Shown: positions 1-10,274 of the stretch, in pieces
Layout of the letters: each line of letters begins with the position of its first letter
Numbering within the stretch: position 1 is the first letter of the stretch
Assembly (NCBI GenBank): GCA_038501785.1
Contig: JBAMJR010000492.1
Span: 67,501 to 131,500 of the forward strand
DNA: 64,000 bases
From: Myoxocephalus aenaeus
Lineage: Eukaryota; Chordata; Actinopteri; Perciformes; Cottidae
Reading direction: 5' to 3'
Notes under the pieces: model-generated
What the model saw: only the letters and a program-made list of their open reading frames with translations
The model's database searches: none
Told to the model about the DNA's origin: nothing
Program-made: the position numbers and the translations under genes

Positions 1-547
1 ATTCCCTTCAGGATGAATATGAATCATTTTTACCGCATCATTCATACCATCACAGTTTTTCCCATAATAAAGTCAGATATTTCTACATTTCTGAATATTC
101 AGGTGCTATAAAAACACATTTCTCATAATTCCTGATTCTAACTAAACACAGAAATGACCTGGATATGAAAAGAAAAGGAGCTATTTCAAACTTTTACTTT
201 GGAAAATCTCTGAATTGATAAATAGTTCTGGGTTTTGTGTCTGTAGACATTTCGCTCACAATTTTATGATATTTTAAATTGTTTATCTTATCAGGACAAA
301 CATGTTTTATACATCCTCGGAATGAAATCCATTCAATCTCATTTCCAGAAATGTTTTCCTTGATAACCTGAAAAACGTTATGTCCGCTTAGGGCTTCCGT
401 AATTGAACGCAACTAAATAACTAAATATTAAACAGTATTAATTTCAATTTTTTCAAATTTTAAATGATAATATATATTTTTTATTAATCTTTAATCAACT
501 GTGAATCGAAAAGTAGATATAAAAAGTAGATTTTTCAACATAAATTA
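1..547. other. AT-rich unique DNA, no gene seen
   Basis: This stretch is AT-rich and has no microsatellite and no coding-like frame. Reading frames on both strands are short and have no splice-site support. It ends where the interspersed repeat at about 548 begins. Confidence 0.6.
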
Positions 548-1092
548 GTTGTTATCCCCCTGCGCCTATTATCAGACAAAAAACAACAACATATTATCTG
601 GAACCACATCGTTGTTTAACTTCATTTAAATTGCTACAACACCTCAACCCTTGTGAGAAGAGACATCTGGTGTGAAACATCATTAAAGTAACCCTTAAGT
701 TTAAGTATTTACGTAAACTACATTTTTGAACCGAACAACACAGTTTTCTGACTGAAACTCCTTTAAACACCCAAACACTGTGTTCTACTATGATTTTTGT
801 TGCAGATTCTGATTCTTTAGGTCCTACTCTTTCCAAAAAGGTGTGTTATTAGTATGTGGGCTGTTGTTACGGCACCATCATACAGTTTGAAAAACTCTGT
901 GACGCTCAAGGAGGCATTTTTGGGAAATCTTGCTCATTATCGTGCTGGATGTTCATAGTTTTGATTATTTTTGTAGATATAATTTTTTTTTCCAAGACTT
1001 TGCTGAACAAATACATACAATAAACACAAGTATTGGAATTAATTTGGGGTTCCTACGACGACTCAAACACAGGGGGAAAGAAAGAAAAAGGT
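548..1092 (-). mobile_element. Interspersed repeat, copy 1 of an inverted pair
   Basis: This segment reads almost base for base as the reverse complement of 21538-21991. Shared landmarks are CCCCCTGCGCCTATTATCAG at one end, GATTCTGATTCTTTAGGTCC in the middle, a block around CGTGCTGGATGTTCATAG, and CCTACGACGACTCAAACACA at the other end. Copy 1 holds roughly 90 bases near 692-782 that copy 2 lacks. The length and dispersal suggest a non-autonomous transposable element. I see no clear terminal inverted repeats, and the family is not recognised. Strand is relative to copy 2. Confidence 0.7.
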
Positions 1093-1154
1093 CTAGAGAC
1101 AGAATTGGCTCCATGGTGCGTAAAGGGTTAAAAGTTGCGTTTGAGGACGTTTAC

Positions 1155-1314
1155 CTTGGAACAGGGTGACGTCGTTGACTAGTCCCGGCCCAAACAAGCC
1201 TTCCAAGATGCTTTCAAAGCCTGCGGAGAGAAGAGATGTGACGTTAACGCCGGCCGACATGTTTACCATCAAAACAACGAATGACAGCGGCTTTAACGCC
1301 ACGAGAAACTGAAC
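1155..1314 (-). CDS. Candidate internal coding exon of an unrecognised gene
   Basis: On the minus strand, a 160-nt open stretch is bounded by a strong acceptor (a long T/G-rich tract ending TTTCCCAG) just above 1314 and a good donor (CCAAG|GTAAAC) just below 1155. It starts in phase 0 and ends in phase 1. It reads VQFLVALKPLSFVV, continues through MVNMSAGVNVT, and ends at GLFGPGLVNDVTLFQ. The first half is hydrophobic. NMS and NVT are possible N-glycosylation sites. Codon choice looks coding, and no array or mobile-element signature overlaps it. I cannot assign it to a family. Upstream exons would lie at higher coordinates and downstream ones beyond the left edge. It could be a chance open frame between two splice-like sites, but the combination of both sites and the composition makes a real exon more likely than not. 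Confidence 0.5.
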
Positions 1315-1573
1315 CTGGGAAACACAAAAACACAAAAACACAAAACACGGTATTAAAGCTTCTTTAAAGGCATTACTTTAATCTTTTGAAGGGTCAGGAA
1401 CATACATGACAAAGTGCGTTTCCCGTAGGGTATATTTTACTGACGCACAGTAGAGCAACGACAATAAAATATAAAACAGCAGTTTGTAATCTGAGATTGT
1501 TCTCATTTAAATATGTTTTGTTTCGTTAAAATGGAACCTGAGAATAATACAAATACAGTCACACATCTTTTAG

Positions 1574-1678
<105 letters not shown>

Positions 1679-1759
1679 GCGGTGCAAAGGCTTTTTGCTG
1701 CACACTCAAACTGAAATATCTACGAGGAAGAGGAGGCTTTGTGAGCGAGTATTATGCAT

Positions 1760-1769
1760 ACACACACAC

Positions 1770-1839
<70 letters not shown>
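1760..1839. repeat. (CA)n microsatellite, about 80 bp
   Basis: A CA run with a single CG interruption near 1773. A further pure CA run of 26 bp follows at 1891-1916. Confidence 0.97.
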
Positions 1840-1841
<2 letters not shown>

Positions 1842-2158
1842 AAGCGCCTATACAGACAGAGTGTGGAAGCATGTATTAGTCACTATGCAGACACACACAC
1901 ACACACACACACACACGTCTTTCTTCTCAGCCTTCAAAAGAAAAATTAGCGCTTCACCTCCAACACACCGAGCTAATGTCACTCACTTCTTTTTTTATTA
2001 ACTGTAAATACCCTCGTCCGTCCCGCTGTTGCTTGGCAACCGCATACAGGGAGAAACATAAATACATATTGCAATTTCCAACCTGACCCTCCCCCACCCC
2101 GTCCCCATTATACGGAGACGCAGCGCAACAGAGACAAAGACGTGTGCGTGTGTGTGTG

Positions 2159-2160
<2 letters not shown>

Positions 2161-2192
<32 letters not shown>
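2161..2192. repeat. (TG)n microsatellite
   Basis: About 16 TG units, preceded by an imperfect TGCGTG prefix from about 2140. Confidence 0.95.
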
Positions 2193-2193
<1 letters not shown>

Positions 2194-2706
2194 AAAGGTT
2201 AGCGGGTCACATATACATACATGCGTGGTTCAAGTGGAGCCACTTGTCGGGCCACGCTCTGAACACGGGGTGCCATCGATGACTCTCTAAAGGTTTGAGG
2301 AAGACGTTCACCAATTTTCTCTTATTTTTTATTTTCGTGTAAGAAATGAGTGTAAACGTCAACAAACAAAACAAAACGCTTGAGGCGAAGAAAGGCGGCG
2401 GCTTGTGTCTTTACCAAGTAAATATGGACATTAATCAACGTTACTATAAATATACAGAAATGTAAACTTTTCATTGGTGCCATTTTCCACAGACACCGCT
2501 TATCTCCCCCCGAACCAGCCTGAACATTAAAACTAATTTTAATATGAAACCATTGCGTGAGCGTCTACGGAGCCGGGCGATCCTGAGCTCCGATTGGCCG
2601 GTCTGCGTTCCAGGGGCGGGACTTAGCGAAGGGTTAAATAGCTTCAGTTCATTTAGTCTGAAAGTCTTTTTGGCAATCTGCTCGCTTCAAATCAGTGAGC
2701 GCAGCG

Positions 2707-2784
2707 TGTGTGTGTCTGTGCGTGTGTGTCTGTGTGTGTGTGTGTGTGTCGGTGTGTGTGTGTGTCGGTGTGTGTGTGTGTGTG
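2707..2784. repeat. Imperfect (TG)n microsatellite
   Basis: A TG-rich run interrupted by TC steps, including two copies of TGTGTCGGTG. The interruptions suggest an older, more stable array than its neighbours. Confidence 0.93.
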
Positions 2785-2893
2785 AAAGCCCTCCTTAATG
2801 GTCCTTTAGTCTTCTCAGTTTGTGTTGGCCTGAAGCCAGAAACTAATTAAGTTGTGTTATACTACTTTAAATTCACGTGGTGAGGGTATGATA

Positions 2894-3014
<121 letters not shown>

Positions 3015-3154
3015 TCTGAGCTTAGCCAGGGGGAGCTTGAACTTTAATTTACAAATTCTTTAAAACACCCTCAAACGCTATCGAGTCAAATTAAACTCTT
3101 CACCAACGTGTTTGTCCCGTTGCCCAAAATCTCAACCATCGTTCTCCCTTTTCC

Positions 3155-3157
<3 letters not shown>

Positions 3158-3207
<50 letters not shown>
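3158..3207. repeat. (CT)n microsatellite
   Basis: A TC/CT run of about 50 bp. Confidence 0.95.
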
Positions 3208-3211
<4 letters not shown>

Positions 3212-3734
3212 TTAGTCTCCTCCCCTCTTCGTTCACACACACTGACGCATCACAAAGGGCCCTCAAACCTGCACATGCAAAATTCACGTGGCCTACAAAG
3301 GCAGCTTTGATAACAAAAAAAAAGCTTCAAAGAATTTTCAAAAACACTTTTTGTGTGTGGCCCAATAAGCCCAGAAATACAGCTCTCCTTTTAAGTGAGG
3401 AGGGGGCGGGGCTTCAGCGTGAGAAATCATCCCTGAAAGTCAAAGTTACTCGAGCCCCCGTGCTATTTGGGCCGCGAGCTGGAGAGTGTTTTCATATTTA
3501 AAGTGACAGCAGCGTACAGTACAGAATGATCCCGCCCCCCCCTGGAGGCAGAGGCTGCGATTGGTCGGATGAGATTGAGGATGTAATTGGACAAAGAGCA
3601 GATACGGGGAAGTGATTGGCTGGATGAGATAACGGAGTTACAAAGTCTCCCCGAGCCAACGGGCAAAAAAATACATGTAGGTCAGTTAGTAACTAACACA
3701 CTCCAGGCCCAAAAGCGTTCACACATGACATGAC

Positions 3735-3735
<1 letters not shown>
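3208..3735. other. Unique DNA, no gene seen
   Basis: Non-repetitive. Three ATTGG (inverted CCAAT) words occur at about 3550-3625, but no start region, splice site or downstream coding exon supports a promoter here. Confidence 0.5.
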
Positions 3736-3785
<50 letters not shown>

Positions 3786-3828
3786 TATGACATCTGGGAT
3801 TCTGTCAGTAGGTTATGCAGAAATGCAT

Positions 3829-3898
<70 letters not shown>

Positions 3899-3899
3899 T

Positions 3900-3939
<40 letters not shown>

Positions 3940-4018
3940 TGTTCCCCCCAACCTCCATTGTGTCACTTCGTTTCACTTCACAGAGTCCAGCAGTGCAGCG
4001 TGACACAAACTTAAGAGA

Positions 4019-4082
<64 letters not shown>

Positions 4083-4231
4083 TACATGCATGGAGGGAAT
4101 CACAAGACATCTAGCTAATCCACATTTGCACCAGAGAGGACCAAAAAAAAAAAGAAGCACAGGCTTCAAATATGTGATGTGAACGCATGAAACCTGGTTG
4201 AGGGAGGAGCTGCTGCAGGAGGAGGGTGTGG

Positions 4232-4304
<73 letters not shown>
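3736..4304. repeat. Compound microsatellite cluster (CA, TA, CA, CA, CA)
   Basis: Five arrays sit in under 600 bp: CA at 3736-3784, TA at 3833-3897, CA at 3901-3938, CA at 4021-4081 and CA at 4233-4304. They are separated by 40-150 bp of unique sequence. Confidence 0.95.
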
Positions 4305-4305
<1 letters not shown>

Positions 4306-5154
4306 CACTTAAAACACGGGATTTCCTCTTAACTGCATAATTTAAAGCTAAAATGATTCATCGTTTCAGCAGATTTCCAGTGACTGTCGAGCATACGCCC
4401 CCTTGAGGCAAAGAAAGTAACAGCAGGACCCGTTCAAACCTGCATGTTAACCACATTTAATAAACAAAAAGGCAAAGAAAGTAGAAACAGAATCTGCTTT
4501 CAAAGCCACCGAGCGCTGCAGCTGCAGAACGCAGAGCTCCTTAAATCAAGTTAATTTCATTTGCATATCCAAGAATCACAGATTTGGGGCAAAGCAAAGG
4601 AATTCTCCAAAGTGGATAATCGCCGTGCGGAGGGGGAATACAAGTGTTCTTCTAAAAATAGAGTCATTTAAACGCGACAGACCGTGGCTGCGTAGTGCGG
4701 TTTCAAAACGTGAACATGCACACATGAGAGTAGTGCTTATTGCTGGTGTTCATGCTTTTGATCAGAGCTGCTTTTAGCTTTTGTTAATGATGTAATGATC
4801 AAATGGCTCTCTTGCACTCATTCAGTCGTTTAACAAAAGAACTGAGGAAACGCATAAATATTAGAAAACAAAACTGTTTTCTAATATTGAAAGACAAAAG
4901 AAGGGTTTTTGGTTACGTATGTAACTCCTGTTCTACGAGAGCGAGACCACACAGTGTAACCACGGACGCAGAAGCAGAGCCAGCCGCCTTTTTTTTTAAT
5001 TTCATTTTTTTGGGATTGATCTAATTCCGAGAGGACGTGTTGACGGGGACATCCAGCGGGAACTACGTCTCACGGCGTAGGAACACGAGCGCACTCGGCC
5101 TGCTGGGAGCGACTGAGCTGCTCAAAAATTAATTCAGGGAATGCTCATCAAATC

Positions 5155-5192
<38 letters not shown>

Positions 5193-6008
5193 AAACAGCA
5201 TCTCTCCAAGTCCCTGAGAGCCGTGGAGAAAGGAACTCGACACTGGAGGAAGCGTTGCGGGGAGGCGGAGCCTGAGCGCAGAGAGAACATGGAACCGGCG
5301 TTGGGCTTTTCCTGTGACCGCCGGACCTCAGCTATACATTGTGCCGCATGAGCATTAATAATGCAGCGCGACTAAAGCTCTCAGAGCAGGCCTTCTCGCC
5401 CGGCCCCCGATCAAATCAATACCTAATTAGGCCCGACAGGGGTCTGGCCTTCAGAGAAGAGGAAGTGAGGCAACGTGCACGAGAGACGGGAAGCATCGAC
5501 CGGCCGGCGTGAGTTGAACAGCTGATATCCAGTCTCTGTTTTTTGGCCCCCATCCTCTTCCTCCAGACCCCGTGATTGATACTTTAGACCCCCTAATAGC
5601 AACGCTTCGGGTTGGGTCTCCCTAAAATAAGACAATTGTCACACAAAACAAAATATTTTCACTATTTTAAACTGCAACTGTCACGTGACCCGGGGGGGTC
5701 AGGGTCATGGCGGAGAATGTTTTAAAGACAAGCTAATTGGACCAAGTCTGCAATTACCGGCGTCTGTATGACGGCAACATGGCGGCTCCTCCACGGTCGG
5801 ATTCTCCGGTGTGACCTTTAGGACCTTTGCTTAGTCTGCGAGTGTGTGAACAGCTCCCTTCACAAAGCACGCGGTTGGAGAAGTGCACTCCGTGGAATCG
5901 CTTTATACTCTTTTTTTTGTGCTCTTTTTATTCAAACAACCATATTGAGAAGCAGCCTCGAGGCGATTCAATGTTCATTCTCCGAACGCTTCGAGTAAAA
6001 AAAGGAGA
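4305..6008. other. Unique intergenic or intronic DNA
   Basis: No coding-like frame with splice support. A CA run occupies 5161-5189. A YY1-like AACATGGCGGC word occurs at about 5777. The stretch ends at the long hairpin at 6009. Confidence 0.5.
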
Positions 6009-6107
6009 ACAATGGCACAAAAGTGCCTCACGCAAATGTCCTCAGCTTTACTGAGTATGGCTCAGTAAAGCTGAGGACATTTGTGTGAGGCACTTTTGTG
6101 CCATTGT
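6009..6107. other. Near-perfect 47-bp inverted repeat (hairpin)
   Basis: The left arm is 6009-6055, the loop 6056-6060 (TATGG) and the right arm 6061-6107. The arms match at 46 of 47 positions. The one difference would be a G-U wobble in a plus-strand transcript, so that RNA would be fully paired. Nothing outside 6009-6107 pairs. Each arm also contains a smaller palindrome, GGCACAAAAGTGCC. It lies about 180 bp left of a 21-bp minisatellite. It could be a fold-back element remnant, a cruciform-forming site or a small-RNA source. The sequence alone does not decide. Confidence 0.95.
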
Positions 6108-6286
6108 CATTAGCAGCGAGCAGCTAGATTACGGAGATCGGGAACTATAAAGTCGTTGTTGGGAATCCATGACGAATGAAGCCCGAAAAACTAAAACTAA
6201 AATCGATGGTGCATCTTACGCCTTTGATCTTAATGGTCTTTGCGTCACAATTAGCTGCAGCCATTTCCATAGTCTTTTTTTTGACA

Positions 6287-6874
6287 TCGTCACGTGACAC
6301 GTCTGCATCGTCACATGACATGTCTGCATCGTTACGTGACACGTCGGCATTGTCACGTGACACGTCGGCATTGTCACATGACACGTTTATATCGTCACAT
6401 GACACGTCGGCATCGTCACATGACATGTCTGCATCGTTACGTGACACGTCGGCATTGTCACGTGACACGTCGGCATCGTTACATGACACGTTTATATCGT
6501 CACATGACACGTCGGCATCGTCACATGACAGGTCGGCATCGTCACCTGACACATTTATATCGTCACATGACACGTCGGCATCGTCACATGACACATCTGT
6601 ATCGTCACATGACATATCGGCATCGTCACATGACACGTCGGCATCGTTACATGACACGTTTATATCGTCACATGACACGTCGGCATCGTCACATGACAGG
6701 TCTGCATCGTCACCTGACACATTTATATCGTCACATGACACGTCGGCATCGTCACATGACACGTCTGCATCGTCACATGACACGTCGGCATCGTCACATG
6801 ACACGTCGGCATCGTCACATGACATATCGGCATCGTCACATGACACGTCGGCATCGTCACATGACACGTCGGCA
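6287..6874. repeat. 21-bp minisatellite, 28 units
   Basis: Twenty-eight tandem units of a 21-base motif close to GCATCGTCACATGACACGTC, all exactly 21 bases. Each has a palindromic TCACATGA or TCACGTGA core, and some contain the E-box word GTCACGTGAC. A unit variant ending TTTATATCG recurs. Two blocks of five consecutive unit types (units 10-14 and 18-22) repeat at a 168-bp spacing, which is a higher-order structure. Because units are multiples of three, frames stay open on both strands. These frames are treated as artefacts. Confidence 0.97.
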
Positions 6875-8230
6875 ATCAGAAACACTCAAACGTAAAAATT
6901 GCTGGCAGACTAATCGGGGTTTCTCCACAAATGTTCCATATTTACTGGGATTCGGAGTCAAGTCAAAGTGCCGTTCAGCTTAACTCTGCGGTAAGTTCAG
7001 TCGACGGCTTGATGATAGTTGATCTTTTTCCCTTTTTTTTTTTACATCTGAGAATGTTCTTTTACATGGTCTTCATTATTAGGACGGCCATTTTGACACA
7101 CATCCCCCAAAGGAGCATGAACGCGATTTCTATCATCTGCCATGCAGCAGCATGCACATGATAGAAATAGCAACATTTAGACATTCATAATTTACTGTTA
7201 CGCTTCGCTTGGACCAACATGACATAAAAAATGCTGCTTTGCATTAACCACAAAAAACAAAGCGCTAACACAAGCTAGTTCGCTACATGGCTATGCCGAT
7301 GGAAAGTGGTGGCGGTTCAACATGTTTAAATAAAGTCTGGATAAGGAAGAGGTTGGGGTGGACGGGTGAATCCCCCGGGAAACCAGTGTTCATGTCCCTT
7401 GTGAAACCAAAAGTCCACGTTGAGTGGTTTTAAACAACGTAAATTAAAAGTTGCAGAACAAACAGACTTATTTTAATCCAAAACATGGTTGTGTATGTCT
7501 GTGAGATCACACTGCAGCCAAAAATAACAAAAGTAGAATATATATATATATATACTGTATATCTATATACACATTTTTTTTATGAAAACTACAAAAGGTG
7601 GAGTCAGTTGTTTGCTAAATGTGTCAGTTGTGCAGTTGTTCGGTAACATGCTACATGCTACATGCTAACTGGAGAAGCCAAAAATTCATTGTCACACCCT
7701 AAACCTAATGGTTAAAAATAATAACTAAAAACATGACTTAACGTACCAAGAAAAAAGAAGTAAAATGTGGCATCAAGCATCGTTATTGTTGCGGTGGTTA
7801 CTTGCAGGCTAACATAAAGCTAAAGCTAACATGAGCGCTAATCCACAGCTGTCCAAAAACCCGGAAATGAGTCGTGTGTTTTCTTTCTTTCCTTCTTTCA
7901 ATCTTTCTTTCCCTCGAAAATGACAGCAGACCCGATTCCGGCACATTCTTCGGCTTCTGTATTTCAAAATCTGTTTCTGAGAGCCCTTTATTCTTTCTTC
8001 TTCGCGTGACGTTCAGGGGCAATGTTCTCACGTCTCCAAAGACCGGCCGTCTGCTTTGACCGACTGCTGGAAATAATTAAACTTCAGTTTGACCTTCGTG
8101 CCTCGCCGGAGATCGAGGATCTGATTTCAAGGCTGCGGAGGACAAACAAGCTTTACATCGCCGACGCCGACGCACCATCACATGTTCCTTTCTTTCAGTT
8201 TATCGATCACGTCGGTGCGCTCAAACGTCA
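6875..8230. other. Unique DNA with no supported gene
   Basis: AT-rich, with a short TA run near 7538. A plus-strand open frame at 8022-8230 has mildly coding-like codons but no splice or homology support. Confidence 0.5.

Positions 8231-8273
<43 letters not shown>
8231..8273. repeat. (TA)n microsatellite
   Basis: About 20 TA units. Confidence 0.95.
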
Positions 8274-8276
<3 letters not shown>

Positions 8277-8335
8277 TATAATTGCAGCCTTTTGTGAGAC
8301 ATTTTGTAAAAGAGCGTCCTTGTGGGGACTTAAAT

Positions 8336-8402
8336 ATCAGAATCTGAATCTGAATCAGCTTTAATGGCCGTGTAAATTTGCACATACATGGAATTTGACT
8401 CC
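8336..8402. mobile_element. LINE-tail-like relic
   Basis: The text AATCTGAATCTGAATCAGC followed by TTTAATGGCC and later GGAATTTGACTCCGG resembles a 3'-tail signature common in fish genomes (AATCAGAATCAGCTTTATTGGCC ... GGAATTTGACTCC). The likeness is recalled, not searched. Confidence 0.4.
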
Positions 8403-8948
8403 GGTTTCACTTGCTCTTCGTACTTCGTAACAAATATGTTATTTGGACGTCGTTGCAGGAGCTGAAGGATTTCTTAGCGTTGCATGTACCTGCGTGTTTG
8501 AAATATGAAATATGAAACATAAACATGCCGTACGTGTCCTATCACCCTGTGTGTGTGTGTGTGTGTGTGTGTTTTGATGCAGAACCTGAACGCAGAATAA
8601 AAATGTCACTTATCAAAACTCCCTGAGTGATCCATAGCTTCTGTCAATTACAAACCACGCTAAATAAAGACCGTCAAAGTCATAACTCAACCTAACTTTA
8701 ATATAATTAGTCTCTCGATCAATCTTAATCTACTTCATTTAAGACAATAAGACCGTGTTTAAAAAAAACCCTCTATTTTTAAATGTAAATGTGTTTTGTT
8801 AACCGACTCCCAATTCCTGTGCAGAGAGAAGTAATGTAGTTATAATGCATGTGTGCTTTGCTTATGTGTGGGTGTGTGTCCTGGGGAATCATAAAACAAA
8901 TACGTGCACGATTGGCCAAAGGCGTGGTAAAATGAGACTCAATCAGAG

Positions 8949-8951
<3 letters not shown>

Positions 8952-8985
<34 letters not shown>

Positions 8986-9146
8986 AAACACATGGGCCTA
9001 AACGCAGCGTGCCGATTCAATCTGACGGCTTCTCGGCAAACCAAATCCCTCATCTCATCTCATCTCATCTCATCTCTCTCCCTCTCTGAAGTATCCGGTG
9101 ATGAGCTCAAAGGAGGCTGATGCGCGCTGGCAGCTATTTCTGTGAC

Positions 9147-9220
<74 letters not shown>

Positions 9221-9310
9221 TTGTTAACGAAGCAGCGGCGCTGTAAAGAGCAATCACAACTGGGCGATGTCTCACGAGGAGGCGAACCAACCCGAAGACT
9301 GCGCGCACTA

Positions 9311-9366
<56 letters not shown>

Positions 9367-9507
9367 TGGATTTGGTGGTTTTACATGATGTTGCCATGGC
9401 GTTGAGCCAGTCACACTTTTAACATTTCAACAATGTCATGGCTTTGAGACGGGAAGGAGGGGAAAAAAACATCAGATGACTGCGTGTGTGTGCAACTAAT
9501 CACTCCC

Positions 9508-9553
<46 letters not shown>
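8952..9553. repeat. Cluster of four (CA)n microsatellites
   Basis: CA arrays lie at 8952-8983, 9149-9216, 9312-9364 and 9514-9553. A small CATCT pentamer run (about 9050-9074) lies between the first two. Confidence 0.95.
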
Positions 9554-9556
<3 letters not shown>

Positions 9557-9882
9557 CCCAAATGCACGGCTGATAAAAAAATAAATAATTGGGGTCCGTG
9601 TTTCCCCACAATGCACTGGGGCAGCAGTGTGTCTAAATGTACACGCTTCTTTTAATTCCTCCTCGTCTCTGCAGCCGAGCAGACGTCACAGCGGGAGGAA
9701 AGATAAATAAGAATTAGTGCAATTACTCATCTAATTATCTAATTATTTCATTATGTGGCGGAGAGCAGGAAGGAGGACGAGGATGGTCTCCCTCTCTCCC
9801 TCTCTCCCTCTCCCTCTCTCTCTCTCCCTCAACATATTTCAAAGTATTACCTTTCAGCAGATTCTGGTCTATAGCTACTCTC

Positions 9883-9883
<1 letters not shown>

Positions 9884-9914
<31 letters not shown>

Positions 9915-9996
9915 CTTCTTCTTCTTCTTCTTCTTCTTCTTCTTCTTCTTCTTCTTCTTCTTCTTCTTCTTCTTCTTCTTCTTCTTCTTCTTCTTC
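9884..9996. repeat. (TTC)n triplet array, about 37 units
   Basis: About 112 bp of uninterrupted TTC (GAA on the other strand), preceded by CT-rich sequence at 9788-9830. Pure GAA/TTC arrays of this length are known elsewhere to form triplex DNA. No gene is seen around it. Confidence 0.97.
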
Positions 9997-10197
9997 ATTT
10001 ATTTGTCAACCACTTCTTACACCTCCCGCTTTTTCTCTTTTCCATGTTCTCGCCCCGTCAGGACGAAGGGAGACGGAAAGAAAAAAGAAAGTGAGAAGAG
10101 AAGGAGGCGCAGGGGTATGAAAGTGCTAACGAGAAACAAATTGAAAACAATTAAAGGAGAGATGGGGGAGTTTGTGCGTTTGTGCAAATGAATGTCG

Positions 10198-10199
<2 letters not shown>

Positions 10200-10273
<74 letters not shown>
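10200..10273. repeat. (TG)n microsatellite, about 74 bp
   Basis: A pure TG run. Confidence 0.97.

Positions 10274-10274
<1 letters not shown>

Noticed and set aside
2540..2650. Weak likeness between 2540-2650 and 46140-46260 (TTGCGTGAG, ACGGAG, GATTGGCC, GGGGCGGG)
   Set aside because: Shared words are short and spacing differs. Not enough to define a repeat family.
3540..3650. Three ATTGG words as a promoter
   Set aside because: No CpG enrichment, exon or start region nearby. Short words are expected by chance.
6009..6107. Reading the hairpin as a conventional microRNA precursor
   Set aside because: A 47-bp almost perfect stem with a 5-nt loop is unlike most animal precursors, which have bulges and larger loops. 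Left as an unexplained hairpin.
8022..8230. Plus-strand frame with mildly coding-like codons (LLEIIKLQFDLRASPEIEDL...)
   Set aside because: No acceptor or donor fits its ends and no recognisable domain. It runs into a TA array. Kept as a weak candidate only.
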